Shown piece after piece: positions 35,801 to 46,615 of a stretch of 64,000 nucleotides of DNA. Origin of the DNA: Progne subis subis (Eukaryota > Chordata > Aves > Passeriformes > Hirundinidae); NCBI GenBank assembly GCA_022316685.1, contig JAKJHU010000057.1:248001-312000 (forward strand), in the 5' to 3' direction. Numbering within the stretch: position 1 is the stretch's first letter; every line of letters begins with the position of its first letter. The notes below the pieces were generated by a model. The model worked only from the letters and a program-made list of their open reading frames with translations, was not told where the DNA came from and made no database searches. The translations under genes were made by a program, and so were the position numbers.

Positions 35801-38040
35801 TGGGCATGACATTCAGTTTCCTAATTGCTTGCACAAACCAGGATATTATCTGTATAAAGAATTACATTATTTGCTATACTTCACCAAAGCATAGAAGAAA
35901 ACCTGTAGTTTCAGAATAGAAGAGAAAAGGGGAAGGAAGAGCAAGACAGAGGCAGCTTTAAAAAATACATATGTCTCTGTGGGATGCTTCAAGAGCCCCA
36001 GTAACAAAGTTTGGGTGCACCCTGAGGAGTTAATCGGCTGCCCCAAAGTCAATGGCAAGTGAAAATCCATGTTTCCAGGTAATGGAAACACTCCCTCCAG
36101 TCTCAACACAACCCCATGCCAGTCAGAAGCTTTTTCCTCAGTTACTGAACAGGAGGAATGTTACCCTACCTAGATTTTTTTTAAACTGCTCCTTAGACTT
36201 CTGTAGCTGGAGTACAGCAGGCAAGAATATGTCACTTTTCCCTGCAAAGGCTAACCCTCTCTTTGTCAAAGACAGCCTTTTTTGTTTTTGTCATATGATC
36301 AGAACATGGTTATCACCTGGCCAAAATGCTGACTGGCCATGTACCTACCACCTGAGCAGCACTCCTGACATGTGGCAGCCATGCTTACAGTCACCAGCCA
36401 TATGAAAACTGGAGGTGACTGTTCAGCTACCAGAGATAGGGAGGAAAGCTAATCAGGGAAGAGCAGGTCCTCAATTGTTATCTCTTTGAAGTTTTATTAC
36501 AGCAGAACTTCCTTCTGAATATCTGAGTGGCTGCAGCAGGAGTGCTGCAGTTCATTGGGCCCCTGTCAGACTCCCTCTGATGAACATTAACATGCAGGCT
36601 TCGGGAAAACCTCTCCTCTCACACACTGAGATCTGCTAAACCACCCGAGGCTCGCCTTTGCTAAGTGTTGTACAAACTGGGGAAGGAAGCCTTTTGTTAC
36701 AGGCTTTACTGCTATTATTTGCTTTGGGTTTTGTTTTCAAAGAAAGGAAAATAAAATGAATATAACAAGAAGGTTTTCAGATCTTTTACAAGATAAATTG
36801 ATAGGTTTTGTGCAGTGATTCTCATGTTTTTACATTATAGTACCCATTTAAATTACCCTGTAATTAATTAGTTCACAGTGTTGGAAAATCTGGTGAATGC
36901 ATATGGAATCCTTAACTTGTCTTTGCAACTATTTGAAGCATTTAGGAATCCATCAACCAGGAAAGAGAACAGCATATTGCAACTACCATATGGGCATTAA
37001 ATGTGAACTTGTCAAAGGAAAAGAGAATTAACCATTTTTTACATTCCTTGTGGACTGCATTTTTTTCTTTTAGAATATGAATTGTTTCTAACCATGTTTT
37101 GTTTTTAAAAACTCATCACAAGGCAAGGAAATACCCAGGTTGCTAAAAAACCTCGGCAGTTTTACGGTCTTCTCCAATGATTACCTAATACATTTGTCTC
37201 ATCTGCTTTCCTTGTTGTGTGAAAACACACTGAGGAAATGTGTAAATGTAGCGAATTGTTCCCAACTCTTTTATTCACCTTTCAGCATGCTAGTTCCTTC
37301 CCTTGGCATTGATATCATTATGCATTTGTCAAAGACAGACTGTCACTTTAAAGCTTCTATTATGTGCAAGATTTGGCAGCACATTTTACCTTTGGGATTT
37401 GCTTATATCCTTTGCATGTTATTGTACTGCTTTGGCATTCAGCAAATTCAGTACACCCACTTCTTTGATGTTCATTCCAGCCCCTAAATGTGGAAACAAT
37501 GACTGAAATTTTGGATCAAAGCATCCCATAGATGGCAAGCAACATAATTTTGATAATGTACAAGAACAGAAAGAAATCCCATAGCTAGAGTCTAAGCCTG
37601 TAACTGTTCTACAATTTATGTACTCTAACATTCAAGAAAAGGAAAAAGAAGGGGAATAAAGAACACAGACATTCAGCTGAATTCATAACAGTGGGCAATT
37701 TCTCAATATAATTAAAACATTTTTTAAATATCAAATGAAAATTCTCATAGAAGCATAAGAATTCATATGTTAAGAACAGAACTGAACGAGGAATGACAAC
37801 GTCTGACTCATATCTGTTCTAGAATTGGGGAAAAGAACAACCTTCCCGTTTTTTACTGTTTCCTAAAAAACAGTAGCAAGCATAAATACAGTAGTCAATT
37901 AAGTTAAATGCAAGATATCATCTGTGAATTAAAATAAAAAAACCAAAAATATTTAAAAGAACAAATTATTTTCAAAACCAGCAGTTCCATTGATATTTGT
38001 AGTTTTAAATTAGGTCGCACTGAAAATAAATCCGTGTAGA
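32826..38040. other. AT-rich single-copy sequence, no gene called
   Basis: No gene was recognised. A - strand exon candidate at 33890-33971 is listed separately. A 9-bp unit (TATCCTTTA) is tandemly repeated near 34618-34640. The open frames at 35620-35919, 36052-36405 and 37140-37487 show no domain, start or splice context of note. Confidence 0.5.
33890..33971 (-). other. Weak candidate exon, 82 bp, antisense
   Basis: On the - strand the segment follows GGATTTATTTTAG and ends in GGACTAG/GTAAGT, a full consensus donor. The acceptor tract is short. It is one of several isolated - strand donors (12414, 49249, 59762) and the only one with a paired acceptor at exon distance. Chance occurrence is likely. 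Confidence 0.15.
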
Positions 38041-38165
38041 TTCATCTCTCTCACTGTTCACGTGGGCAGATGAAGGTGTGCAGAACAACTGAAGTATTTG
38101 GGTTCGCCGGTGTTTCATTTTGCACAAACCCAGACCAAGTTAGGCTGACCTACACGGCGCCCACG

Positions 38166-38528
38166 ATGAAGCCCGGGGTGCGTTTCTCGCGGCGGGGCCG
38201 GTGCGGGCGCTGGGCAGCGCGGGGTGCCGCAGTAGCCCCCGGCGCGGGCGCGGGCGGTGACCCCGGCCCGCCGGGCCAGCCCCCGCCAGCCGCGTGCAAC
38301 AGCGACACCCAGCGGCACCTGCCCTGCGCGCAGCCCGCCGCGCCCGGCGTCCCGCCGCGGCGCCTCCCCGCATACAGCCGACCTTCCCCCGCAAAGGTAG
38401 CGGGCTGTCTTCCGCTTAAAAGGGGACTGCGGAGCCAGAGCTCCACGTCCTGGGCTGCTGTAACACCCGCTCATTGTATCCATGGGCAGATTTTAGCCGT
38501 ACACGGCAGCATCCTTTTCTGCTCTTGA
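38166..38528 (+). other. GC-rich open frame in the CpG island, coding doubtful
   Basis: From ATG at 38166 (context CCCACG then ATGA, with A at -3) the frame runs to a TGA at 38526-38528. It is rich in Ala, Pro, Gly and Arg (starts MKPGVRFSRRGRCGRW) and lacks a recognisable domain. An earlier in-frame ATG exists at 38070. Three - strand frames (38115-38483, 38140-38394, 38150-38446) are open over the same DNA with the same low-complexity character. It may be a translated-looking first exon or purely compositional. Confidence 0.15.
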
Positions 38529-38584
38529 GGGCCGTGCCCGTGTGGGGGCCGGCACCGAGCGCCAGGCTGCGAGCATTCTCGAGG

Positions 38585-38629
38585 ATGCAGAACTGCACAG
38601 GGCTGGCGCTACGTCACGCCTTACCTGAA
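38585..38629 (+). other. Possible first-exon end with short open start, + strand
   Basis: An ATG at 38585 (context CGAGG then ATGC) opens 15 codons, MQNCTGLALRHALPE, up to AA/GTGAGT at 38629/38630. The donor is good (GTGAGTAT). If the island drives + strand transcription, this would be the 3' end of exon 1. Whether the ATG is used is unknown, and a noncoding first exon is equally possible. Confidence 0.22.
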
Positions 38630-38723
38630 GTGAGTATCCCCCTCTGACGAGTCTCAGCATCAACTGCCACTTAGGGCTTCTGGTTAAATCCCGCCCCTCC
38701 TCCTTTATGGCGCTCCCTTTCAA
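38625..38723 (-). other. Possible first-exon end with short open start, - strand
   Basis: On the - strand an ATG at 38723 opens 33 codons (starting MKGSAIKEEGRDLTR) to the strong donor CTTCAG/GTAAGG, with the last exon base at 38625. The GC box GGGGCGG lies inside the segment and the octamer about 75 bp upstream. This competes with, or complements, the + strand model. It matches no protein I know. Confidence 0.22.
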
Positions 38724-38794
38724 GTTATAGCAACAGCTGTACTCTGTACTAAGGTAACGCTCTTGATCAGTGCACTTAAAACTCGAATATTCAT

Positions 38795-38802
38795 ATGCAA
38801 AT
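38795..38802 (+). promoter_or_regulatory. Octamer motif ATGCAAAT
   Basis: A perfect POU-factor octamer preceded by GAATATTCAT, just right of the CpG island. In vertebrate promoters this element binds Oct1-type factors. Its position relative to the GC box suggests promoter-proximal use for the - strand direction. Confidence 0.45.
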
Positions 38803-39039
38803 AAAGACCCCCCAGACCAACATATATCTATGCATTCTACATAAAGCTACACAGAATAAAGTATTGTTGTAGTAATTCATTCGCAGGAACATTAAATAAC
38901 ACCATTACTTAAAAAAAATATATATGAAGATGCATAACAGAATTTGTGCATTTGATAATTCCCAGCCTTGCAGTTTCCTTGTTTTGACACAACCTGCCAA
39001 AGGTATTTAACTATTTAATTCCCATGCAACAACTGCAAA

Positions 39040-39204
39040 GAGAGACTCCTATTATTTTCATTACTTTAAGGATAGATAGACTAAACCACAGAAAGTTTAA
39101 ATGACTTGCCTAAGATCATGTCACAAAGCAATGATACAGCCAAGGAACAGAACTGACCTTTAGTTTCCAACCCAGGCTACTCGCACACAGTAGAGACTGT
39201 GATC
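39040..39204 (+). mobile_element. MIR-type SINE fragment
   Basis: The blocks match the MIR core in order: TTACTTTAAGGATAGA, ACTAAACCACAGAAAGTTTA, AATGACTTGCCTAAGATCAT, then CAAAG, AGAACTGACCTTTA and CCAACCCAGGCTAC. These correspond to the consensus stretch GATGAGGAAACTGAGGCACAGAGAGGTTAAG (shown in two parts: GATGAGGAAACTGAGG, CACAGAGAGGTTAAG), ACTTGCCCAAGGTCA and AACCCAGG. MIRs were active early in amniote history and remain as diverged remnants in birds. This is the clearest of the four candidates in the window. Confidence 0.75.
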
Positions 39205-42200
39205 TTCTTTTTTATTCTCAGCAAGAAAATGCAACCCTGCTATTTTAAATGTAAGAACAGTCACAGAGTGTCTTTCAGGAAAAAAGCTGCACATGGTTAA
39301 AGTTTCAAGACTGAGGCAACGTCTGCTCAGGGAAACAATCGCATCAAACTTTTGCCTAAAATGTCTGTCAAGGAAACAAAACCAGTTCCTATCTTACGGG
39401 ATCAGATCCTCTCCAGGGCTTGAGCCAATGATAAGCAGAATGGACTTGCTCATTCAAGCCCTGGTCCAGCAGGTCCTGCTGCAGGAGTTAGGCTTGTGAG
39501 CAGCACTTTGGAAATACATAAGCACAATTCCTCGCTTAAAGCCATAACCATGTTCAACCATGGAAAGGAGCTCCTTGAAAAGGAGCTTAATGATAAATGA
39601 ACACGAATATTTTAGTGCCTTCTCTAGAGTCAACAGGGTATTTCGGAGCCCAGAAGCCAGCACGCAGACAGGATATGCTTTGGCAGACAAGCTCTCCTCA
39701 CATCGCATTCAGCTTCTCCATCCCCTACTCTGTGGAGGAAGGGTCATCTCAGCATCCATGGAAGGAGATTTTGGTACATTCCACGCTCCTCACCTCACCC
39801 TCTGCTCTCCTTTCCCAGTGCCCATGTGCCACCCCTGGCTGGCCTCCCCCAGGCGCCCAGTGGTTCCGCTCTGCAGGGCTGACCCACACCTTGCCCCAGC
39901 ACTATGGCATCCTGCCAGCCTGAGGAGCAGGAATCTGGCACTGGGAACTCACACTGGGCTCCTCACCTAGCCCAAAGTTCAGACATGTTTTGGTGACTTT
40001 GGGTGGGTTTTGCAGTACAGTAAGTAAGAAGATCATCCGTGGTGGTCAGTGTATGTTTGCTTATAACCTTCAGATAAGCACTTTAATCTATTGGCTAATC
40101 TACCATTGCATTACATTTCTTGAGGATACTTTATACTTACAGGCAGTGGTTTGATGAGATCATGCGCAATAAACCTGTCTGACCAAACCCAGATTTTGGA
40201 AAACAGCAGGAAAATTTGTTTTGGTCGATTGGCCATTTTTCGTATCTCAGAACTTATCAGACTGTCCATAATAAAACATAAATTCTATAAAGTGGTAGCA
40301 GGTTTTTTGATTTACTGACAGTTGCTGGTTTGAGTTTTCACAAAAATATTTAGCTATAGGACAGTGTATTAGGCGTATTCTTAAAGGTAAATAACGGCAG
40401 CCAATAAAAGTTCAGCCTATAAAGGGTCCCATCTTCTAGGAGTTTTCTGCAGTGAGAATTACTACCAGCATAATCATGGCTCCCTGCACACTAATATTTC
40501 CTCTGATACAGTATGATCAATGTTGTGGAAAAACATTTATTATATTTCTTCTAGCTACTTAAAGGCATTACTGAATTATGAGCATCGCAAAATGAATCCA
40601 CTGTGCATTTTTTCTTTATGTGACGTTTTTACAATCTTCATTTTCTGCTTTGCAGCCACTGAGCTATAGTGATCACAGTATGCACCCTCTTACAACTGAC
40701 ACAGGGGCCAGGAACTCCTTTCTGCTTTATTACATTTGAAATGCGCTTCATATGACAACATTCATTCTCATTCTGCATCGGACCCTTATTTAAACAGAGA
40801 AGCCATTTTTACTGGACCTGTACTTAAAGAGAGAAGTTATGAAAGAAATTAAAATTAGAGAAGAAGGTTTAAACAGCTGTTTCAAATATGCTCAGTTAAC
40901 AGAGGTGGCAACATTTTGACTCAAAAGGGGCAAAAATGGTCAAGGAGATATCAATGCCTCCTTTAAGCTTAAATGCTTAAACGCGTCTTAAAATGCTAAT
41001 AATTGCAAAGATAACATGATTTTGAGACACTGCATCACTGAGGATATTTGAACTTCGCTGGAACAAGAAATAAATGAGTAAGGAAGGAATAAATGAAAGC
41101 TGAGTCAGGAGTGAGATTCAGCTGCATAGGATAAAAACTTGCAGTCCATCTAATGGCTAGCACTCATGGTGGTTGCAGGCTCATTAAAACCTTGTGGTAG
41201 GAAGTCAGTTAAAATCATATGGAAAGAATAGCAGGTTCATTGAAACTATATTTTCCCTTGGTAGAAGAAAATAGAATGTATCTCTTCAGAAACTATGCCT
41301 AATAATTCATATGTAAATGTATTATTCTCTATAGGGATGAAAGAATTACTTTCTCTTCCTGCCTTCAATTCAGCGATTCATCCATATCAAAGTATAAATA
41401 GAAAGAGAGAGTGAGGCAAGAGAGAAATGTATAAGTTTGAGCACTTGAACTTGTGATTTATGGCCTAGAGCTACAGCCAACTTTATTACAAAAATGAGTT
41501 CACCTATTATAACCCTACCCTGGGCTCTCTGGAGATGGGAGGAGGTTGAGCAGCATTAGAATATCAAGAGGTGTTCACAAACAATTCCAGTCTCATTCTC
41601 ACTTCCCTTTCCTCTCTTGCTCTTAATGCACACATATCATCTGTTGCCTCCTTTCCTGCTCCTTGATGTAGGCACATCATGGTACTTCTCACTGTCTTCC
41701 TGTGGGAATTGGCCATGGTCTCATTTGTCATGAGCTCTGACTGAAAGGTTCCTCTCATATTTTTCTCTCCTCTTGCCTGAAGGACAGTGCAAGAAGGCTT
41801 TGATTCTTTGATTCAATCTCCAGCTACTTTTAAAATAAATATAGATCTGTGCATGTTTCATGGAGGTTGTGTGTCCATTTGCATTACTTCAGAACTCCAT
41901 CTTTAAATTGTCTAGTGGTAATCCTACTTAGCACAAACTAACACTCTCTGTTTGGCATTAGAAACAGAATTAGGTTTCACAAATGCAGCCAAAATAGTAG
42001 AGCCCACAACAGACTCTTAGCAAGGGCAGTTGCACCCCTAGCTATGGGAAACCTGAAGTCATCAACAGAGATGACATTTCTTTTAGTGCACAGAGATGCT
42101 GCAAGCATTGCTCTAAAGAGCTTCACTGTCAGTCATGGCAAAACTTCCTGTGGCATGAATGGAAGGGACACAGAGGGCCCTGCTGGCATCCTGGGGCATC

Positions 42201-42419
42201 CCCAAATTACGAAGGAGCTGTGTGTGTAGTATGAAGTAATCGACATCCCAGCTCCAGGACATGGCATCTTCAAGTGCCTTAGGTGGTTTCCCTCCAAAAC
42301 AGTCGTTATTTTGATGGTATACAAGAGATACAAGACTGGCTGTCAGCCAGGCTTTAAAGCATAAATAAGCCATGCTCTCATTTGCGTACAGTCTTTACAG
42401 GCGACAGTAGCATGTATGA
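39205..42419. other. Single-copy sequence, no gene called
   Basis: 39560-39970 is open for 136 codons on + but a second + frame (39597-39923) is open over the same DNA. The GC-richer 39770-39970 patch is C-rich and explains both. A short dyad CAGCAGG-T-CCTGCTG lies near 39465. 40040-40480 has conserved-element-like texture (GATTGGCCATTTTTCG, AATAACGGCAGCCAATAAAA). Confidence 0.45.
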
Positions 42420-42680
42420 GTGACCGCTATATTTAGGGATGACAAGATGGGCATTATTGATAGCTTAATTGACATTAATGCAATTACCCCTATTCTTATT
42501 ACAGTTAGTAGAATTATACGGAAAGCACTGACTGAGGCCTCATTTTCCCTAGAGCTACCCAAGGATACGACATTTTCCACCACACCAAATCTAGTCTTTG
42601 ACATTAGATACTTAGGTACAGAGTCATTCCAGTAAATCATTATAAATGCATTATAATAAAGATGTTATGAGCTATTGGAT
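42420..42680. promoter_or_regulatory. Conserved-element-like block
   Basis: Non-repetitive sequence with TTAATTGACATTAATGC, AGCACTGACTGAGGCC and ATTATAAATGCATTATAATA. Both strands are open in one frame across 42395-42640, unusual in AT-rich DNA but without any recognised motif. Sequence constraint of either kind is possible and conservation is untested. Confidence 0.3.
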
Positions 42681-45115
42681 ATTAACCCCCAGCCCCTGAA
42701 GAGAGATAAATACACTGGTTGCAAGATTTCTGCTTTTGTTTTGCAATGAAAAACAGTTTTGCTTAGAACTAAAGAACTATAAAATATTATGCAGATAATT
42801 AAAAAACAGTCTTCCCCTTCTCTGGTCAGATTAAAGGTAAACACACCCTCAACGTAATGAATATGTTCATAGGATATGAAGAACCAAATCTTGGTCCATC
42901 ACGATCAAGCTTTTATTAACAAATGTGTATTTGTGTGTACACTTTTTGGAGAAACAGCTATTGTATTTGTGTATGCAAGTATCTCTCTTTAAACATCTAA
43001 TAGCTGTACCTTTTCTCCAGGAATTTTGCTTCCTCTAAAAATGCAGTTTGTTTGTTTGTTACTCTTGGTGTCTCTCCAATATGGAAATCCGAGACTCAGG
43101 ACTGCCAAATATTAAACTTTTTACAGGAGTCATGAATCAAATCACTTTCCAGCACAAAAGGAAATGGAGAAACAGAGGCATCGTGACCATACATTAATTA
43201 TACTGAAGTAGTTCATAGGAGCATTTAGGCACCATGCAAGGCACCGGATGATATAACAAAGCAATGGTACATTGCTTTCTCCACAAAGAAATTGCATTGC
43301 CGCATAAGCAAGGTAAAAACAAAACACTAATGAGTACATGTCAGGCATGATGGAAACCAAGAAAATGATTATCACAGTGGAACACATAAAAACTAAAACT
43401 GTAATCACAAAATTAATTTTCAAACCAAATATGAAGTTTTTCCAACAAAACATGTTAAAGAGAATATTCATATGGCTTCATGGTCTCCTGGGTTTAGTTT
43501 TTTCTAATTCACTAAACCCAGTTGGTTGTGATTTTGTTTAAGTCTAAAGTCCACTGTAATAAATACTGTAATATGTAATTATTATTCTATATACACATAT
43601 GAGTTTCTATGTCTGTATTAGCATGTGCACATATTGATATGCTCATGTGTAGAGAAAGGCTTGCCTGTGTTCTCTTATTAACTCCTGACAGAAACCTGTA
43701 GGCACATAAATTATAAACTTTTAAAAGTCATATATCATTGTGGTGCATTCCATTTTTAGTGAGTCTTTCTTGGAGGTGACTGAGAATAAATTCAGCTTGA
43801 ACAAGTCCCTGAAAGAGATCTGTCTCCAGTATAACTGACTGCTCAGCTGTGGTAGTTTGTCAGCTTTCAGGCCAGGTTCATGTGCCTTATCTGTCCTGGC
43901 TGTGCTCCTGATCACAGCTCACCCTCCCAGCGAGAACAACTCCCATAATAAAGAATGAATTTAAAATGAAGCTTTAGCACCAACCAGGCACTTCTTATCT
44001 TGTAAAGTCTTAAGTCAGGTACTTCATTATGCTTCTGCTCTTCTAAAACAAATACAGATCTGGCATCTGGTGAAAACACTTCCTGGGAAGGTTTTATCTC
44101 TTTTAAAGGGAAACCCGAGACAAGGCTATAGGATATAATTTACTGTTTTAATCGAATTCTCAGTTTGCAATATGCATTGAGTATTTTTGGAGGATAACAT
44201 TTAAGTGGTTGCAAAGTCCCTGTATTTTTTACAGAAAACATTTACTTTTGATTACCAAATCATTAATCACTGAGGCTTATCAGCTCTGGGGGTAAAATAA
44301 TCAGGACAGTAGTGGATGTCTTGCCTATTGATTTCTCCAAAGCAAAGCTGGAGGCCTAAAGAGAAGATCCCATGGCCCAGTAAAAGGTGTGAGACGATTT
44401 CAGGAGAGGTGAAATTATTATTTAGAAATAAACAGATGATCTAATGGCCTTTTTCAGCCTACAAGGCTAGCACCATTTAGATTTATAATATTCATAGAAG
44501 GTTTTAGAGAAGAAAATATTTAAGTCTGTGTTATTTACTTCATTGTTTCACGTCATATAGCAAAGAAAAAAAGACAAAAGTAATGCTAGTTATGTACTGT
44601 CCTAGTTAGCTGAGATCCAACATTATGAATCCCCATTCTCATCTCAGAGTAGAGAAGAGCAGTTTCTGCAGCATCTGGGAACTGCATTTATGGGGCAGTC
44701 TGAACTCCCCTACACTGACTGGTTTGTAGGTGGATGTCTAAGGTGCAGCTCATTGAATTGAAATCTAGCTTTGGAAGATATCTCTGGTGTTAAAGGTGTA
44801 ACATAGCTCAGAAGGCATAGATATATTTCTTGGCTCTGCTTAAGATTTCTTGTGCAATGGATAGTGTATGGAATTATTTTCACAAGTGACTTAAGAGAGC
44901 AGGATCTTCAGTCTTTGCATAGATAACCTATTGGCTTTCCTTCACAGTCTCTTTTGGAAAACTGCAGCAGCTAAAGAAATCCCTGCTCCAGAAATTATTG
45001 AAAGAGCAACCCTGTCCCCCCGCCTCTAAAGAATGAGTGGAGCCCATTAAAGATACACAGAAGGGTGGTGTGTAAATTTCCCAGCTGCTGAAATTCATTG
45101 CCTTATATATTAATA

Positions 45116-45120
<5 letters not shown>
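42681..45120. other. AT-rich single-copy sequence, no gene seen
   Basis: 44100-44300 has conserved-element-like texture (CAAATCATTAATCACTGAGG, GCTTATCAGCTCTGG). The overlapping opposed frames at 43142-43471 and 43338-43541 carry no domain. Confidence 0.5.

Positions 45121-45159
<39 letters not shown>
45121..45159. repeat. A39 homopolymer
   Basis: The longest mononucleotide run in the window, uninterrupted. No AATAAA lies at a useful distance upstream and no gene-derived sequence is recognisable on its left, so a processed-retrocopy origin is unproven. Confidence 0.92.
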
Positions 45160-45161
<2 letters not shown>

Positions 45162-46028
45162 GAATTAAAGTGAATATACCAGGCTGTGAACAATGGCAAA
45201 TTATGGCTTTGATTCACAATTCTACTTGGATTTGGCTGCAGAAGTAAGTTACTGCCCCTCTTTGGCAGTTGCTCAGTCACTGCAGCTAAAATGGTGAAAG
45301 ATGATCAGCCTATAATCCAATTCTGGTTTTCAGGCTAGAATCTAATAATGATTTTTAGCCAGCCATGGAGCTGTCATTATCAAATGTCTGTGCAGTGAGT
45401 GACCAAATATTCTAGATAAAAGTGAAAGCTGACAGGAGTAGAAAGAAAGAAGCAACAGAATGGATATATTTTAAAATTAACTTGATGGCACCTTATCCAA
45501 AAGAGAGAATGGAGGGAAATAATAGTCTTAAAGCTTGTTATTTCACCTGAGTATCAGCCATCAACAGCCAAAGACAAGTAAGTCTGAGGAATGACATCTA
45601 ATGGATTTCTGACAACAGCTGAACGGTAGGTAAGGCAGAGCAGACCCACAAGCCAAAGCTAACAATGAAGAGATTATTGGACACTACCTGTAGAGTTACT
45701 CAAAATTTTGTTTAAGATGATCAAACCTTGCTGTTGTGGAAACAATTCTGACAAGCTCAGCTTTAAAGACAAGCTGGAAAGGGGCTATTTGTAATAGTAG
45801 CAGAAAAGGAAGAAAATACTGCTTTGCATACTAAAGAATAAACCTTACTGTGCATTTTTATAGGATGTAGAACTTCAATACATGGTATCACCATCAAGTG
45901 TTGAATCAAAATTGTCCTTACAACAAGTTAAATGAGGAGTAGTGTAGAAAGGAAGGGGCTGCTTCTAACCACTGTTGATTACATCAACTCCAGTTTTATC
46001 ACTGTTTTCTCTTTTGTTTCTTTGGCAG
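45160..46028. other. Single-copy sequence, nothing identified
   Basis: A donor-like TAG/GTAAGG lies near 45629 with no acceptor at exon distance except one 11 bp away. No gene or repeat family was recognised. Confidence 0.5.
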
Positions 46029-46138
46029 GTCAAGGCATTGCTCTCACCCAGCCCTTTATGAAATGACACCCTGATGCTGCACGAGGCTTTTCCTGCAAAC
46101 AACATGACTTTCATACAAGCTCCCTTTCAACTCCAAAA
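46029..46138 (+). other. Candidate exon, 110 bp, + strand
   Basis: The upstream TTCTCTTTTGTTTCTTTGGCAG is an excellent acceptor tract. The 3' boundary, CAAAA/GTAAAA, is a weak donor. All three frames meet a stop within the segment, so it would be noncoding or untranslated. If the donor is not used, the transcript would read on to the next candidate at 46333 or to the AATAAA at 46593. Confidence 0.25.
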
Positions 46139-46332
46139 GTAAAACATTTTTCTAGTTATTAATGATCCATTCTTGTGACTATCCATGGGTGAAGGGCATT
46201 TGCCTCACTCACATCTTTAATAGCAAATAATTAATGAGGTGTTGGAAATTAACAACAATTAACAGTGCCTGGGAACAACAGCAGAAGGTGTTTGATCCTC
46301 TTTAGATGAAGTTGATAGAATTTGTTTCTCAG

Positions 46333-46615
46333 GCTTGTGCCTGCAAGGAGAGAGAGCTGGAGGGGGATTTCTAATGCAACGCTCCTTCCTCTACATTACC
46401 TTGTTGAAAGTCATTACAGGGACTTGTCAAGTAGGGAAGAGTACAAGGACTGTGTCTCTGTGGGACAGTTACGTCAAGTCTGGCTGCCACAGAGACTTGG
46501 AACCTGAAGTTCACAGCCTTCAAGAAGACAAACCAGAACTTTCTAAGTGGGATCATAAGCACAGATTTTTGCAATAACTACATAATTTCTGTAATAAATA
46601 CAACATTCTAGTCTT
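46333..46615 (+). other. Candidate terminal exon with poly(A) signal, + strand
   Basis: The segment follows TTTGTTTCTCAG (moderate acceptor) and contains AATAAA at 46593-46598, followed within 20 bp by a T-rich stretch (CTAGTCTTTTAAA). It is somewhat GC-richer than its surroundings. An 80-codon frame (46335-46577) and an overlapping 61-codon frame are both open and unrecognised, with a third open on the other strand. A last exon of a noncoding transcript starting at the 38.6-kb CpG island would fit. Confidence 0.25.

Larger units (their letters stand above)
38090..38730. promoter_or_regulatory. CpG island with bidirectional-promoter features
   Basis: This is the only stretch of the window with dense CpG. 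The core (38150-38400) is extremely GC-rich, while flanking DNA is AT-rich. Promoter-type motifs cluster on its right side: TTAAAA (38416-38421), CRE-like TACGTCAC (38610-38617), GC box CCGCCCC (38691-38697) and octamer ATGCAAAT (38795-38802). Splice donors face both ways: AA/GTGAGT on + (intron from 38630) and CAG/GTAAGG on - (last exon base 38625). In birds such isolated islands usually mark transcription starts of protein-coding or long noncoding genes. Both strands are open in several frames because of GC richness, which gives no coding evidence by itself. Confidence 0.6.

Noticed and set aside
38115..38483. 122-codon and overlapping - frames in the CpG island as coding sequence
   Set aside because: Three frames are open together because stop codons are rare in GC-rich DNA; all are Ala/Arg/Pro/Gly low complexity.
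39560..39970. 136-codon + frame as a protein gene
   Set aside because: A second + frame is open over the same C-rich DNA; composition explains both.
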